Assembly (NCBI RefSeq): GCF_051014685.1
Contig: NC_135051.1
Span: forward strand, 11,489,557 to 11,553,556
DNA length: 64,000 nucleotides
DNA from: Ptiloglossa arizonensis
Lineage: Eukaryota; Arthropoda; Insecta; Hymenoptera; Colletidae
Direction: 5' to 3'
Notes under the pieces: generated by a model
Database searches by the model: none
What the model saw: only the letters and a program-made list of their open reading frames with translations
Told to the model about the DNA's origin: nothing
In this document: positions 12,031 to 25,842 of the stretch, piece after piece
How the letters are laid out: every line of letters starts with the position of its first letter
Position numbering within the stretch: the first letter of the stretch is position 1
Program-made: the position numbers and the translations under genes

Positions 12031-12597
12031 GGTGTTACCGGACGAGTGGCACAATCGAGCAAATGGCGATTCTACGTGCGAAAATAAATTCAAAACAAAG
12101 AAATAACATTTTTCCGTTTTAAGCTTAAATTACGAGAAAATCGAGTTTAAAACTTTTTATAAACCCGCACATAGCATGATTCTATCTTCAGCCGCACGGC
12201 TACGGACTGCTCTTACTGTTAACCAGTCTGTATGGTGCTAAATTGGCAAATTGGCTAGAAAGATCATCAAATCTTAATCCTTTTAATTGTGTGAATATAT
12301 TAAAGAAATAGTGTATGCTGAATATAGTGAGAATCTTTCAGAGCTAAAAGAAAGAATAATAAATGCTTTCGCTCAAATAAAGCGATGGAATGACGTGGCA
12401 TTAGTCATTGATAAGAAGAGCGAGATTATGTACACGTTAGAAAGGTTGACACGTTCAACAATTCACCTAATGTAATGTAACTAATAATAAATGTTTCAAT
12501 TCAATTCAGACGGAAAAATGTTATTCCTTTTTTCGACTTATTTTTGCACGTAGAATTACTACTTGTTCGATAATGCTACTCGTCGGATAACACCCTG
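12031..12597 (+). mobile_element. Tc1/mariner-superfamily element with long terminal inverted repeats
   Basis: The left end, from GGTGTTACCGGACGAGTGGC at 12031, is matched by the right end read on the minus strand, GGGTGTTATCCGACGAGTAGC from about 12595. Similarity continues for about 90 bases on each side (both include ATTCTACGTGC and AACATTTTTCCGT). Inside, the plus strand keeps the C-terminal end of a DDE transposase: WLERSSNLNPF near 12250 (family WPARSPDLNP), then YIKEIVYAEYSENLSELKERI at about 12290-12350. The element is short (567 bases), so most of the transposase has been lost. Confidence 0.75.
12250..12475 (+). pseudogene. C-terminal remnant of a DDE transposase inside the inverted-repeat element
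   Basis: It starts with a degraded form of the WPARSPDLNP block that contains the third catalytic acidic residue. It continues as a 62-codon open stretch containing YIKEIVYAEY and LSELKERIINAFAQI, followed by a segment typical of the end of insect mariner-like transposases. A single frame change separates the two parts. No functional product is expected. Confidence 0.7.
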
Positions 12598-12599
12598 TA

Positions 12600-15500
12600 T
12601 ATAATATATATAATATTTGATACGCTCAAAAGTTACTCATAGTTTCAAACATCGACAAAAGAAGGTAAACATTTAATTGATATAAGGTTTTATAGTTTAT
12701 TTTGCAGTGATATGAACTATATAAAAAAAAAAAACAGTGTCAATTTTGTTTCAAATGCTATTTATTTGGATTTTTAATGGCATCGCTCTGAATGACTTTT
12801 TTTAAAATGGCCTTACAGTGTGCAGGATTCCTGCTAAAGAGAATTACCTGAAACAAAAATTCAAAAAATGCTTGAAATTAGTATAGATTCGCTAGGCATT
12901 GACGATCAAACATTTCCATTTTTGTATAATAAAAATGATCGAAATGGTAACACAATTTGTATTTGGCATATTGAATTTTGTACAAAAAGTTTGTACGTTT
13001 TTGTTCGTATTTTCCGAAATTATTGCAAATTTTTAAAAATCGATCGTCAATGTCTAATATATATTACAGTAAGGGCATCTGAAAAATTTTATCGAATGAC
13101 AAAACTTATTGAACAACCTATTATGTAACAATAACAGGTGTAACCACACTTGAACATTAGTTCCGCATAACGTTGGTGTAGCATTAATTTGAATTAATTT
13201 TCATGTAGTCAATTTCAAAGTTTTTTTATTTTTGAAAATTCCTCTATAAAGAGGACAATTAAAACCATAGCCCTCGTGTATTTACAAAATATATGGATTA
13301 AGCTTTTGAAATCCAAAGAAATTTCACAACATCGTCAGAAAATCCTATTTATGAAGGCTCTTTGAGGCAATTGACAATTTATCATACTGATACCTTGTTG
13401 CATATGCATATTTATATGCATTTAGTAACGATATTAATACGATTCCACAAATCGTGATACTGATGGGGATTAAAATGAAACTACGATTGAAATATTTTGC
13501 CAATGTAACAGATGACTACGTGTCTAATGTCTGTTCGACATGATAAAAGAAACTAGTTGAGAAAACAGTTCCCGAAAATTAAATTATTCAATCATAGAAT
13601 AAATTTGAAGAAAAGGGAGGTGTCGTGGAAAGTCTATTATATCTACTCAAAACTTTAAACGCATTTTTCTCGGAATGATAATTTTCTAGTTGACAATAAT
13701 TATTTAAAACATGGTGGGTCCAATTGGCTTGTGGTTTTTTGCATTTACATACATACAGTAAATGCACCGTTATAATTAAAATCAAGTTTTACATTTTTAT
13801 AGGCTTTCATTTTATTGACTACCATTCTATCATATTTATTCTGGTAAGTCACACTTAAATAAATTTTAAAAAAATTTGTATTAGTTGATTAAGATAACTA
13901 AGAAGGGCTCGAAGAATTTCGTTAGTTCGGCAGAATTTTCGAAATACGATGTTGGTGACAGTTTGTAGCTCGTAGAATATTGAATACTTGAATTTTGTTA
14001 TAATTAGTTAAAACTTGAAAAATTATCTGTGTATAATTTCAACAGTTAATATTGAGTCAGTAGTTCTGTCTTCTTTTTAATTCACAAAGTTCAGTTTTGT
14101 TCCATGGAAAATAGATAATAATTGTAATTGTTTTTAAGAAACTACGAAATATTTTAATCGATAATTTTGCTTATCTGTTCATACATTATTGAAAAGAATC
14201 TATAAATTTTCATATAACAAAATCATTAATATTTAAAAAGTTGTAAGTTGAAACATAAGTTGTGTTTACTTTTAATTGCACCATGGCTGTCATTGTAACA
14301 TCCATTCTGTTGGTCAGAAATAAATGATTCAAAATGATTTTTGAATTACATCAATCATTTTTAAACAATGCGATGCAACAAAATGATGGGGAATAATATG
14401 AAGAATACTGACATTTTAAAACATTTTGTGTGATTCAATGTTATTGTAAAAACACGTATGATTGTAATTTTGGTACTTGCTATAATGGAATGCTTATAGA
14501 ACATGTGTATACAATTTCAAATCTATTATTCATTTACTTTTTAAGTTATCACGGATACTATTTTCTAAAACATAGTGTCAAAAGAAGACGAGTTTAAAGT
14601 TTCTTCTATAATTTCTACGGTAATACCTGTAAAACTTTTTAACACATAAATACATCAAGGAAAATATAAATTGATACATACTATTAGTATACAAAATAAT
14701 GAACCTAAAACAAGAGTAGAGAAATTCCACGCGTATATGCTTCCAAAAAACTGTAAATTTGTTTTTATTTTGAATTTTAACATAATGTTTAACATTTATA
14801 TACTGGACATTACATAATTACAAAAAATGTAGAATGATTTTTTTTACCGAAAAAGAAAACGAATACCCTCCTACGCGTTAATTAAAACTAAATTTGTGGA
14901 AAATATTCTTCAACATTTTATCATTTAGTCTTTCTTAATTACACGTGAACCGCATGAAATATTCGATAGTATTAATAATTAGAATTTATCACGATGAAAT
15001 TATTTTACTTATGTGTATCGGTCCTAGATGAAATATAAACTTCAATGAAATTAAAAAATAGAAACATGTAATTAGAAAAGAAATTTGTAGGTTTTTGTTC
15101 GTTTTAAATAAATCAATGGGTATTCAGCAAATGCCTAAGCATACAATTTAAAACTAAGAATATGCATAAATTGAACCTATATTTTATCCAAGAAAGAAAG
15201 AAAATTAAGACCGTTATTGTATTTCCAAGCAGTTGAAACTATTTTACATATTCAAATATACGAGGGTAAAAAATACTTGAAATATCATATGCTTCCATAT
15301 TCGGTAACTATACATGTTGTACTACTAACATTAGCATTCTACCGATACCGTCATCGATTAGACTTAAAGTCTACTACCGTTGAAAATTACAGTGAGAGGA
15401 AGTGTACAAAAATATGCATTATGGATTCCAAAATTGGCTTTGACATATGGATCATAAAACAGAGTGTTTACAAGCCTGATAATAGTCCGGGTTCCTTCAA

Positions 15501-16500
15501 GCTCTTGAAAACGTAGAAACCGATCGGTTCAGAATTTATAAACGAATGACCATTGATATTTCGAGGAATTTTACCTTCGTAACACGACTTTTATAACAAT
15601 ACGCACAATTTCTCCACTCTAAATTAATTTATACAATTCATTTAACAAATATTATATGTAATTAATTGTACAAATATCCACGTATACCAATCTAGCTTCA
15701 TATATTTTTCTTTTGTTTCAGAATAGTTTGTAATTGTATTAACTTCCTTTAAAATCATACACTAATTCATCTATTTCATTATCTTGATTATAAAGATACA
15801 AATTCTACGACTTGAACGTAAACAGTTTGAAATAATAAGTATCGTCTTAACAGTATCATAAAATAGATTCCTAAAATTTGGAAATTGATATCTTCGTTGT
15901 TTACATTTAAGGGGTATTTCATTTTCAAGACTATTTTTTGTATATAGTTCGTACAATCGGAATGTGATCAATATTTAAAAATATTAATTTTGTAATTTCC
16001 GAACGATCAAATAATAGATTTGTATTTTTTCCTGTACATTATATTAAGAAATGAACATCTCTATGGATTTTAGAATTCTTTTTACAGTTTCTAAAATATA
16101 CAAAAATGGTAAAAATATGATCGAATAAAAATTAGCATTTCAGGTTACCTTTATTTGTAACAAAAAAAGATATCGAATATAACAAAGAGAGTGTTACCTT
16201 TAAGGTTAGGTTTAAAAACGATACGTTCATTATTGCACCTTACATCTTTTGTGCACGAGTGTTCTCTCGTGTATTTCGCTTTACGCGTGTTTATTTTACG
16301 TTCATATTATTTCAAAAGGCATGCAAGCAATAAGCACGTTAACGAATAAAGAAGGAAATAGAGTACAAAGTGACAAATTAAGTACTACGGTTCTTGTACT
16401 ACGTGCATCAATATTGTTTAGAATAGATCATTTGGACGATATCTCCTAATGCATTCTTAAACTTGTTTAGTTTATCAAGGGCATACAATAATGGAATAAT
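12600..16500. other. No gene recognised
   Basis: AT-rich, with scattered open stretches up to 99 codons (15217-15516) that have no recognisable domain and biased, low-complexity composition. Near 13096-13120 a single copy of ACAAAACTTATTGAACAACCTA appears, matching the arm of the palindrome at 25.6 kb, so a mobile-element end lies there. No matching second end was found nearby. Confidence 0.35.
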
Positions 16501-19500
16501 GCCTCCCACGATGAACTACATTTGCACAAGGATGAGATGATTTATGAGCAAAGAATCAGCGAGAAGTAGAGCAGAGTTCGTTACGTGTGATTTTATAAAT
16601 AGCAACATCCACGCGATCTCATACCGGTCTTACGTTAATCACGATACTCATGCAAATTATTATAAATCTATCGTTAATGCCGGTTCGTATCGAACCCCGT
16701 ATACAGGTCTCTTTATAAGAGCCAAAGACTGCACTGGAAGAACGAGGGAGATGGTCCAAGAGCATAGAAATGATATACCGACCCTTAAGAAAATGATTAA
16801 TGGACACCTTCTTTTAAATTATCCGTGAAAATGCGTGGTTGCTTTCGATCGAAAAATTTGAACATTAAGGAAACGATTTTAAGAGATTACGTTGTAAACA
16901 TCGAGTCGTGTGTTATCACAACATCGTAAGCAATAAAAAAATGTGCGTTACTAATGTACGATTACTACTCAATTCTTCCACGCAAAAAGTAACCGAAGGT
17001 AAATTTTCGACCTACGTTTGTCCAAGTTATGATTTTAAATTTATAAAGAATTCCGAAAAAAAGGTTTCCAAAAATATGTAGAAAGCAGAACATTTGTTTC
17101 AAGCTTGCAACAGGATTTGCCACAGTTTTTCGTTCGAGCGTGGCGGTGTTCTGATAAAAGTCCTGCGAGCAAGACTAAAATTAACGTAAAAGACCTGTTC
17201 ATAAATTTTCATACAAAGGCTGGCCTCTCAAGACCACAGATCTCCCATAGGACTGGAAACGACAGGATCGATGTCATTCTGCCCCACGAAGCAACAAAAA
17301 CGAATCGAATCATAGCCATAACTGCCGAGATCGCCCTTTGATATTCTTCATTGTCCGTCCCGATGATTATAAACAAAGGAAGGGGACCGATAGATTGCAC
17401 GTGCTGGAGAAGGGATCCGAGGAGAGGCTTCTTGGAAACGGCGTTTATAAATCACCAATTGCGGGCAACCCCTAATCTTCCACCCTGTTCAAGCACCAAC
17501 CCTGGCTGTCTTCCTTTCGTACTTTTATTCCCGTTCCTCTTGCATTTTGGTTTTGCACGCAAAACTACCATCACTCCACCATTCATCATCCGACGCCGAG
17601 CAACCTTCTCTCTTTCTGTTTCCGCTTTTTCAGCCCCTCGCGGCCCTTCTCTGCACCCTATTCCATGCCTCGATGAAATTCGCCTCGAATCACACGATAA
17701 TTAACGTCAACGAGCAGTTACGTGAAATACAGGAGATTTGACCGACGATCACCTCCGGCGTGAATGATAATGGGATATCTTCATGCCTCATGAGCGGTCA
17801 GTGAATTGTCGAGGAAGGAAAGAGCGATGATTCATAAGAATTGACCGGGTAACGGAGGGAAGGGACAAAACGAAAGGAGTCGATTAATAATTGATTCGTG
17901 GAAGAGAGAATTAAAACAGGAATCTGCATTTCCCCCGAAGCGGATGGGAAATTGATTAATCGCGCGGATCGGGCGAAAGAATTTGAAAAACTCAAATAAC
18001 GGTTGCAATTGACTTATCGTACGTATTAATCGAGGATCGAGGAGGCAAAAGAACGATATTCGTTACTTTTACGGATTTACTTGTGGAATATTTATGCGAA
18101 CTTGAGGAAGGTAGTCAAGGAACAAGCGATTCCCTAATAAACTGAAATTCGATGTTATGCTTCGTGCATAAGAGACCTTCGAATGCATAATAAATCCTCG
18201 TTGAGACTTATTGTTCCCGCAGGCCACGCACAACGAAGAAAACAAGTAGGAAAGAAATCTTCATAATAGAGTAGGAGAATCGTTTCTTGTTTCGTTCCCA
18301 TTCTTTTTTTCCCGTACGTATATCTTTCTTGGCTATTAACCTATTTGTTTCTCATTAACGGACCTACATTAATCTTCGGACTTCTCCGGAACCCTCGTGA
18401 ACGAATGCGAGAACATCGACATGCTCGTTACCGATGGACCCGTGGCGCTTGGGCAAGATAGATCTTTCAAAGTTGAATTTTAATTTCTACAATACGAGTA
18501 CTACATACGTTTCTTCGTATACGAAACGAATAGAAAGACAAAGATACTCGTTGTAATTGGTTCGTTATCGTAATAATATCAATACAAATTAAATTACAAA
18601 TTCAAGTTTCCGACTCTCTGTTCGATTAATAACAATTCTAATGGCAATAGCTGGTAATGAAATTGCATCGTTACGGTACTCACAGCCACTTGATGCACTT
18701 GCCACCTTGGACCAGCAACAGGAACAAGAGCAACCCAGCTTTAACACCGCTTCTCTTCATTACCACCATTTTTGCTCACTTTACATTCTAGAAAATCAAC
18801 ATTCTTCCCCGCGTTTGTGCATTAGGACTTCTTTTTCACTGATTGTTCGAAATTTGGAAGTTTATCTCGCGCACGTTTTCGTATTCTTTCAGGGACCACT
18901 GTGTTTTTCTCGATGATCGGTACATCGTTTCACGGATGAACGTGGCACCCTCGCCGCCTCCATTTTTAATCAATTCGAAAATGAATACTTGCAAAACCTT
19001 TCTCAACGATCGAACCGAGAGTTTATTATTGCTAATGTTGTTTTCGGCGATCGATTGTTCCTTCCGCGATAAAACGTCGAAGTAAACCACTCGGTGAAGT
19101 TCCAGACCTGCCTGTACCAGGAATATCAGCAAAGAGGGCAAAGAGGATACCTACGTATAAATTTCCAATCGAGATACACTCCACGTGCACGTTTATTTCT
19201 TTAATTGGTGCTGTCGATGAGGCGATAGAGCAGCTGGTTACAAATCACCGGTGAAATCGTGGTTTTTAATTTCTCCCAGCCATACGACAAACATTGCAAT
19301 TAAAGTTTATTTTCAAACGGTCCCGGTGAAAACGTACCGTGTACACCTAGCTGAGTTACATTCACGAATGACTTCGAGACGAACGATACCGTATACGAGA
19401 TGCAATGTCACAATTCGAAAATCACTGTCACTTCAGGATTAATCTTAGATCAATCGACACCCGAACGCGTCAACGCACCCTATCTTGAATGATCTGCGAA

Positions 19501-20000
19501 CGATACGGTTTGCTATTGGGGAAGTTCCTTCGCACCGTCCCGTTCAGCAGGGAGTCTGCGTGGTTACAGGTGTCCGTCGAGCCGTCCTGCAGGATTTGCC
19601 GGTCGTCGTGGAGGTGGAATCCTCCTACTACTACTCTATTTCCTCCTACTTCACCTACTCGTTTTTCGTTGGACGAGGAACCGGCCACAGGGATGGCGAT
19701 CAGAATGTGAACACGGTCAAACAACGAAGGGAGGAGACGAGAATGTATACAGTCGAAGATGATACGAGCTAACGAAATACTCGTATCAAAAGTTAAGGGG
19801 CCTGTTTTGTTCTATTAACGGTATTACTCGCGTACGATCTCCGTCTAGCGTCGCGCCTGTTGTCTTTAGTACACTCTTCGAACTGGTTCGCCGGATACCA
19901 TTTCTTCGGAAACAATTTTTAAACATTGCATTCTATTCGCAACTACCGAATCTAGGATCTCTCTTTTCTTTTTGCGTAACAACATTTTTTTTTCTAACGG
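16500..20000. other. G+C- and CpG-richer tract of unknown function
   Basis: Compared with the flanks, this tract has many more CpG dinucleotides and lacks long A/T runs, especially at 17100-18000, 18640-19140 and 19200-19800. It contains overlapping open stretches of 60-117 codons on both strands (for example 17351-17704 plus and 18836-19141 minus). None resembles a protein I know, and no transposon motif is visible. It could be a conserved regulatory region, a noncoding transcript or exons of an unrecognised gene. Confidence 0.35.
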
Positions 20001-22290
20001 ACTTAATTATATTTATCATCGTCATTTAATACCAACCAGTACTACCCAGTAAATCTCCAATTGTAAGTTTATCCGTTTTCATGGAATTTACAATTTGCTG
20101 ATAACTTCATTTGATTAAAAAATAGAATAATTTTTATGTTTTGTTATTGTTTATCCTTTCTGTAAAATATTCTCAGTTGGTCGTAATTTTATTTTAGTAC
20201 AGCTTGTACATTATGTATTCGAGAATAAAAGGTATTGAAAGTTTATTCGTTAATTTTTTGATTCAAACGTCTTTATCACGTTTTTATCTGTACCGATGAC
20301 TTTGTAATTCGTTCCACGTTAAGAAAATTGCTTCGTTGCATGATTTGACGTATTTAAATCATTTATAGCCCGAATATTTTCTTTGCACGAATGGTTTACA
20401 AATTTGTAATTATCTCCAACGTATCTTAAATATAAATGAGATTTCTATATAAAATATTTCGTGGATATCCATACAGGATAAAGTGTACATTTTTAATATG
20501 TAAATGTAACTAATTAATTGTAATCTAAATGTTTGGCAGAATGGACTAATGGTAAACAGAAAGGAAACGATTCCAAACTTTTCCAAGACTCCCTAAGTTG
20601 TTGTACAAGATGCAAACCACTGAAATTATTTCAACAACTTCCTCTAGTTGCGTCGAAAAGGAATTAATTTTGTTAAATGTGTGCCTTCTTTTGAATTAAA
20701 TATTCAATCGAGTTAATCTTCGAGAACGCGATAAACTGACAAACGTAAGGGACAGTTACAAAACGTGGAACCATTTAAGTGTACGATTTGCTAATTAATT
20801 TCGAAGAGAAAGCGGTATCGTATATTATTGCAGAACTCGAAGTTGCTATTGCAAATATCAACGGAAGTATCTATCTAGAAAGGTCTAAAGAGCCGGTTCA
20901 TTTTGTACCAAGCGTTCAGTTCGTATTTAATGTCAATTACCGCTTTATGTTTCTTTCATTTTTTCGTTAAACATTTCCATAGTTGGTGGTTTGAATAATA
21001 ATGAAAGTAAATTATATGTGATACTGTTTCGGTCATTTACACTGTAAGTTAGTACAATCCGACTCGGAATAATAAACGACGACCTCCCTTCTTGTCTTCG
21101 TTCCTTTGGACTCTCCTTACTCTCTCATCGTCGATAAATAAACCTCTGTCAGACGTTCATTACGTCGTTAAGTTTGGCTCGGAATTACCCGCCCTCTTTT
21201 TTCAAGGGCGAACCGTTTACCTGCATCCGTGTACCAATATACTATCTCTGAATAGATGAAAAATAATATTGTAATTATAAACGTATAGAAATTATAAACA
21301 TTAAACAATAAATACGATTGTGAATAGTCACGACGAACATGAATTAAAATTCTAATCCAAGATTTCTACCCTCCGCAAGGAAATAACTAAGGTCAGAGAA
21401 CAAAAGGTCTGTTTACTAATTATTGCAATAAACAGAAAAGTGTACAATAAAGGAATATTTTGCATCTATTGAGACATTGTTGAAAATGTAACAGGATGGC
21501 AAGGATACGTTGTTGCCATATGTTCAAGAAAGGAAAATTAGTGAATATTACATTTTAATGTTTAGAAATTTAAGTTTAAAAAGTTATATACTTATAAGGA
21601 TAATATCTGTAATAGTGAAACACAGATTATCGTTGTGGTTATGCACTTCATTTTATTTGTATGGAATAAAGTAAACCGTTGGTGTATTAATAATATAACA
21701 TATTTCATTGGTAGCTTTTAAATAATATATAGTTTAGAAGAAGAGTTCTAAGACTAAGGTCGAGAGATTAAGTATTTGCAGAACTCAGACTAAATCTTTC
21801 TTTATTCGATTCAGTTTTTAAGTTGTATACATATATCGAGTATTTATGGGGTGAAAATGATTCTAGCCCTTAGTCACGTGATTCGGTAAAAGTTTGACTT
21901 CGTAATGTGCTAAATAACATGTTTTGAAGTTGTTGCGAAGATTCCGAATATTCGACTCGGGGTAACAGCAATCACTATGTTTGTAACAGAAAGAAGACTA
22001 AACATCCAACTTTGGTGTATTTTCTCTGAATCTACAATTTCTTTTATTAAAATTATTTCATCAAATAAACTTAGCGTTACCTAAGAATTTATATCTCATT
22101 TGCAACTAAAGAAAATGGATATTAACCAAGGGTGTAATTTATTTAAGTAACAAGTAATCATTAATATAATATATTATTATAAAATAATTATAGAAATGAT
22201 TGACTTATACTATGTATATATACATTTCTAATGGTTGTAAAGTGATCGAATTAAATTTATGAAATCATGTGTCAACTGTTCTTTTATGAA
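20000..22290. other. No gene recognised
   Basis: AT-rich single-copy-looking sequence with only short frames. Nothing identifiable. Confidence 0.35.
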
Positions 22291-22295
22291 CTTAC

Positions 22296-22475
22296 AAGAC
22301 TAAAACAGAAATGATAGATATAAATTATGATATGTGCAATAGTCAGAGTATAATTGTGGTTTGGTCTCATTTTCATCGAGAAAACTTTATTAATCCATTG
22401 ATAACACTCTCACAAAGGTATTGTTGAAAAATATAAAGGTTTTTAGTTTCCATTAGTGTATCGTTTTGAAATTCG
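22296..22475 (+). repeat. Inverted repeat, left copy
   Basis: This segment of about 180 bases is highly similar to the reverse complement of 25843-26025. Shared blocks include CAGAAATGATA, TTTGGTCTCA, CATCGAGAAAAC, GATAACACTCTCACAAAG and ATTGTTGAAAAATATAAAGG. The similarity fades at about 22475, at ATTAGTG-ATC. The two copies face each other 3.4 kb apart. Confidence 0.75.
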
Positions 22476-25400
22476 ATGACTGATCGCCTGTAATACAGTT
22501 ACGTCCACTTTTGTTATATTTCGATTTACTCTAATTTACATCAGAAAGTGATACAATAATGTTTGTATCAAAGCATTATTTTCTATTCTGAGAAATATCG
22601 AGTAATTTAAAATTTCGTCAAGAACAGTAATTTCTGCTTTCAAAGTCCAATTTTTACCTCCATACAATATTATATATTATATATATAACCCGCATGGATA
22701 ATTCTTATTGACCTCGGATAAAAATCGTTACGTATTCCGCTTTTAAGTGAATTAACGGTCTCGATTTTGTTTCTTAATAATGGGAACTACTGCATCTATC
22801 TTTCGAATACCTTTTCTCAATAGTTCAATATATAAAAAAAAAAGTATGATTCCATTTAAAGAAACATTAATTTGAGACGTACCTCTTTCTTCTCACTATA
22901 TTTTGCTTTATGAATAGTTTAACTTTGTAGCAAATAGTTTTTCCATGTATCTAAGTGCAGTGGAGATACTTAAGTGCTAGTATTAAAATGTTTCACCTGG
23001 TATTTGGAATTTTAATATTGCTGAAAATAATACATTCTTCCTATATTCAATTTATCTAAAATTATTGTAAATTTTCTTTCGAAATTTCAGTTTTTTAAGA
23101 TTCTATTATATCTCCATAACATTTCTCTTTCGTATTTAGCAGTAATGTTTCTTCTTTTTTAATGAAACCTACGTTAAAGCACCTACGATAAAGTTAGTAG
23201 TTATTTACATGTAAATGGTTAAAAAGCAATCTTAATCAACGATTGGAAAAAATAGTGTCTATTATAATATGGAACATGTGGTAAATTTCTAACGAAAACT
23301 CAAAAGAATTTAATTTTTGCCGAGAAAGAATATTTATTGAAACAGAAGGGACAAATAAGCAAATATCTTTTAGTTTTGTAAATAGGACCGCGTTTTTCTT
23401 TTAATTATTGACGCTACAACGTTAACCTGTATAAACAACAACAACAACAATAATAATAATAATAATATATAATTATATAATATAAAAGGAATGTCATAAC
23501 TATGCTAAGAAGAAAATAAATTTAATAGCGAATTACTTTTGAACATTTAAATCTAAACATATTTAGTGATAAATTGTGCAAAAGTAATACTTTTTAATTA
23601 GTTTCCCAATATAAATTGCAATATTCGAAAGATATTTCTTATGAATTCAAATCGAACATGATAAAATGAGTTGGTTAAGAAGAAATGGTATTTCACGTGT
23701 CAACCTAATAATTATTCAGGAATACGGAGTTAGAACTTGAAATATTCATGCAAAGTGAAGATATTGTATGATCTATAGTGACGTGTGAATCATTACGAGA
23801 GCGTCGATACTAATTATATTCGCACTTTCACTCGATGCGCTTAAAATGACGACTAAGAAGATTCAGCGACATGTAAAGGGGAGAATGAAACGAGTTAAAA
23901 ACGGTTTATTGGTGGAGGACTGCGAAGGATGGCCGCTTCGTTCGTTTCAGATTATTTCCTGCCATTATTCGTCGAAGACGTCTACCACAAAAAGGGGGCA
24001 AACAGATCCGGCGACAGCTGCTTGGCTATTAAAACCGACTTAAACCTTCAAACCCTCAGTATGATCGCAAGAGTTACCTCTCATTCCACGAGTTTCTTCC
24101 ACGTCAACCCCCTACGCGATTATATACAAAGCTAACGCATGTATATGCTGAAATTGATATTATTTTTCCTAACAAATAATATCAAATTGCAAAATAAGAA
24201 TAAAAATCAGATTGGAAAAGAAAAAAGAAACTTTAGATATATAACCCATTCTAAGTCAAATGGAATCACATTTCTGTCACTATAGTTGCTTATTTTTTCA
24301 AAACTCACAATCTTTGTGAAGAATTTCGAGAACGAGAAATTGACTTGTATAAAATTCTTGCTTTTTAATTGAAATTTTTTTTGGTTATTTAATGTTATTA
24401 TTTTGACAAATTGAATACAACGAAACGACATAAAAGTATTTTATGCTCGATATTAACATCTATACAGAATAAGTTGTCAGTAATTCTCGCGAGACTAAAA
24501 CGTTCTAATGTACAATATAATATTGCGTGACGTATAACCACCTAAATTTTCGTAAATTTTAAACCTCGAACAAGTATACAAAAAAGTTAATCATACGAGT
24601 TGGAAGATTGCAATAAGTAACGAAACTTGGAAGAAACATTTTAAAGTTGTCACATAGGCATTTTGCATTTTTATGTACACACAAAGAAACATAATTGACG
24701 ATAATTTTCTGTAGTTACACAACTGTAGTATTATAATAGTAGAAATAAAAAATGATTACATAATTAATATAGAACGCATAAAATGTACAAAATGTTAATA
24801 ATAAAGAGACCCTTTTCAATTTTGTATTAGTTGAAAAATAAGATCCATCATACCGTCAATTAGAAATTGGCGATCTTCTGTATAAATATTGTGTAATACT
24901 AACATTCCAAATATGTTTCGATGGGATCTTGATAGAAAGTATTGTAACTAAATAACCATACTGGTCAAAATAGGTAAAAAACAATATACGAATATATGAA
25001 TATAGAGACAGTTGTTAACTGCTTGTTATCATTCCTTCAAAGTGACCGTCTCGTCCTTCAACATTTTTATTTTGAAACCGTTTACTGTACAGAATTGAGA
25101 AGTTGACCTCTGTAAAAAATTAAGAATTGCATTAATTTGAGAATTTCGGTCAACCTTCAAACGTCTGCGACTAATTGCAAGTAAAAATTGCTCATTCCTG
25201 TCTACATTTTCCTTAATTCAGGCGTCATCTTTCCAGTTACTAGCTATATTACAAGAAATAATACAACATGAGTTTGAGACTATTCAAGGAATACCTGACA
25301 TTTTTGAACCAATGCAGAACTCAACGCTAAGGCGTACAATAGCATGTGTTGAGGCATGAAGGGACCACTTTCTTTAATTCTTCATAATTCAAGAACTAAG

Positions 25401-25590
25401 CAATACAGGACTTATGTTCATAAGAAATTTTTTACTTAATTTGTAAATTCACGCTCTGAAGTATAGACACTCATTTATAAATCACCCTATGTTTGTACAT
25501 GCGCTTGTTGTAAACAAGTGAGTCAAATAAAACGCGTGCAGTGAAGTTCAATAACGATTGAAAATCACTCTTTTGATTATATCTCTTTGT
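22476..25590. other. Interval between inverted repeats, no gene recognised
   Basis: Mostly AT-rich. It contains a short trinucleotide tract (CAA then TAA repeats, about 23437-23467). A GC-richer patch at 23840-24140 has two overlapping open stretches of 65 and 68 codons (23846-24043 and 23929-24135, plus strand), neither resembling a transposase or any protein I know. If the repeats are the ends of one mobile element, this is its interior, but no coding evidence supports that. Confidence 0.35.
23437..23467. repeat. CAA/TAA microsatellite
   Basis: Several tandem CAA units pass directly into tandem TAA units and then AT-rich sequence. A simple repeat with no further role visible. Confidence 0.8.
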
Positions 25591-25597
25591 AAATAAA

Positions 25598-25647
25598 GGG
25601 TGTTCAATAAGTTTTGTCGAACGACAAAACTTATTGAATAACCTACT
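25598..25647. repeat. Near-perfect palindrome made of two transposon ends
   Basis: GGGTGTTCAATAAGTTTTGTCG is followed almost at once by its reverse complement, CGACAAAACTTATTGAATAACC. The arms are about 22 bases with two bases between them. The arm resembles terminal repeats of insect Tc1/mariner-type elements and recurs once at about 13096-13120. It looks like two element ends left fused after loss of everything between them. Confidence 0.7.
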
Positions 25648-25842
25648 ATAACTTCAAAATACGATGGTAGAGCCATTAGAATTTTTTAAATTCGTTGTTT
25701 ATCATGCCCTTTCAGCTCGTCTAATTGATTTTCTTGCATATTGGCTGAAGAGCTTAAAACTCTTGAAAGTTTGAAGTGTTATGCACCATATTGTATGTTG
25801 TATCTCGTACTTTCCTCGTCCAATGAGAAAAATAAACGAGAT

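Noticed and set aside
12868..13128. 86-codon open stretch next to a transposon-like end
   Set aside because: The translation is not similar to any transposase block I know; only its last bases coincide with the end motif.
15217..15516. 99-codon open stretch
   Set aside because: AT-rich chance composition, no domain, no repeat or splice evidence.
17351..17704. 117-codon open stretch as a host gene
   Set aside because: It overlaps other open stretches, has no recognisable domain and shows low-complexity Pro/Ser/Phe content. Treated as part of the GC-richer tract only.
18836..19141. 101-codon minus-strand open stretch
   Set aside because: No known motif, it overlaps plus-strand open stretches of similar length, and no splice context could be defended.
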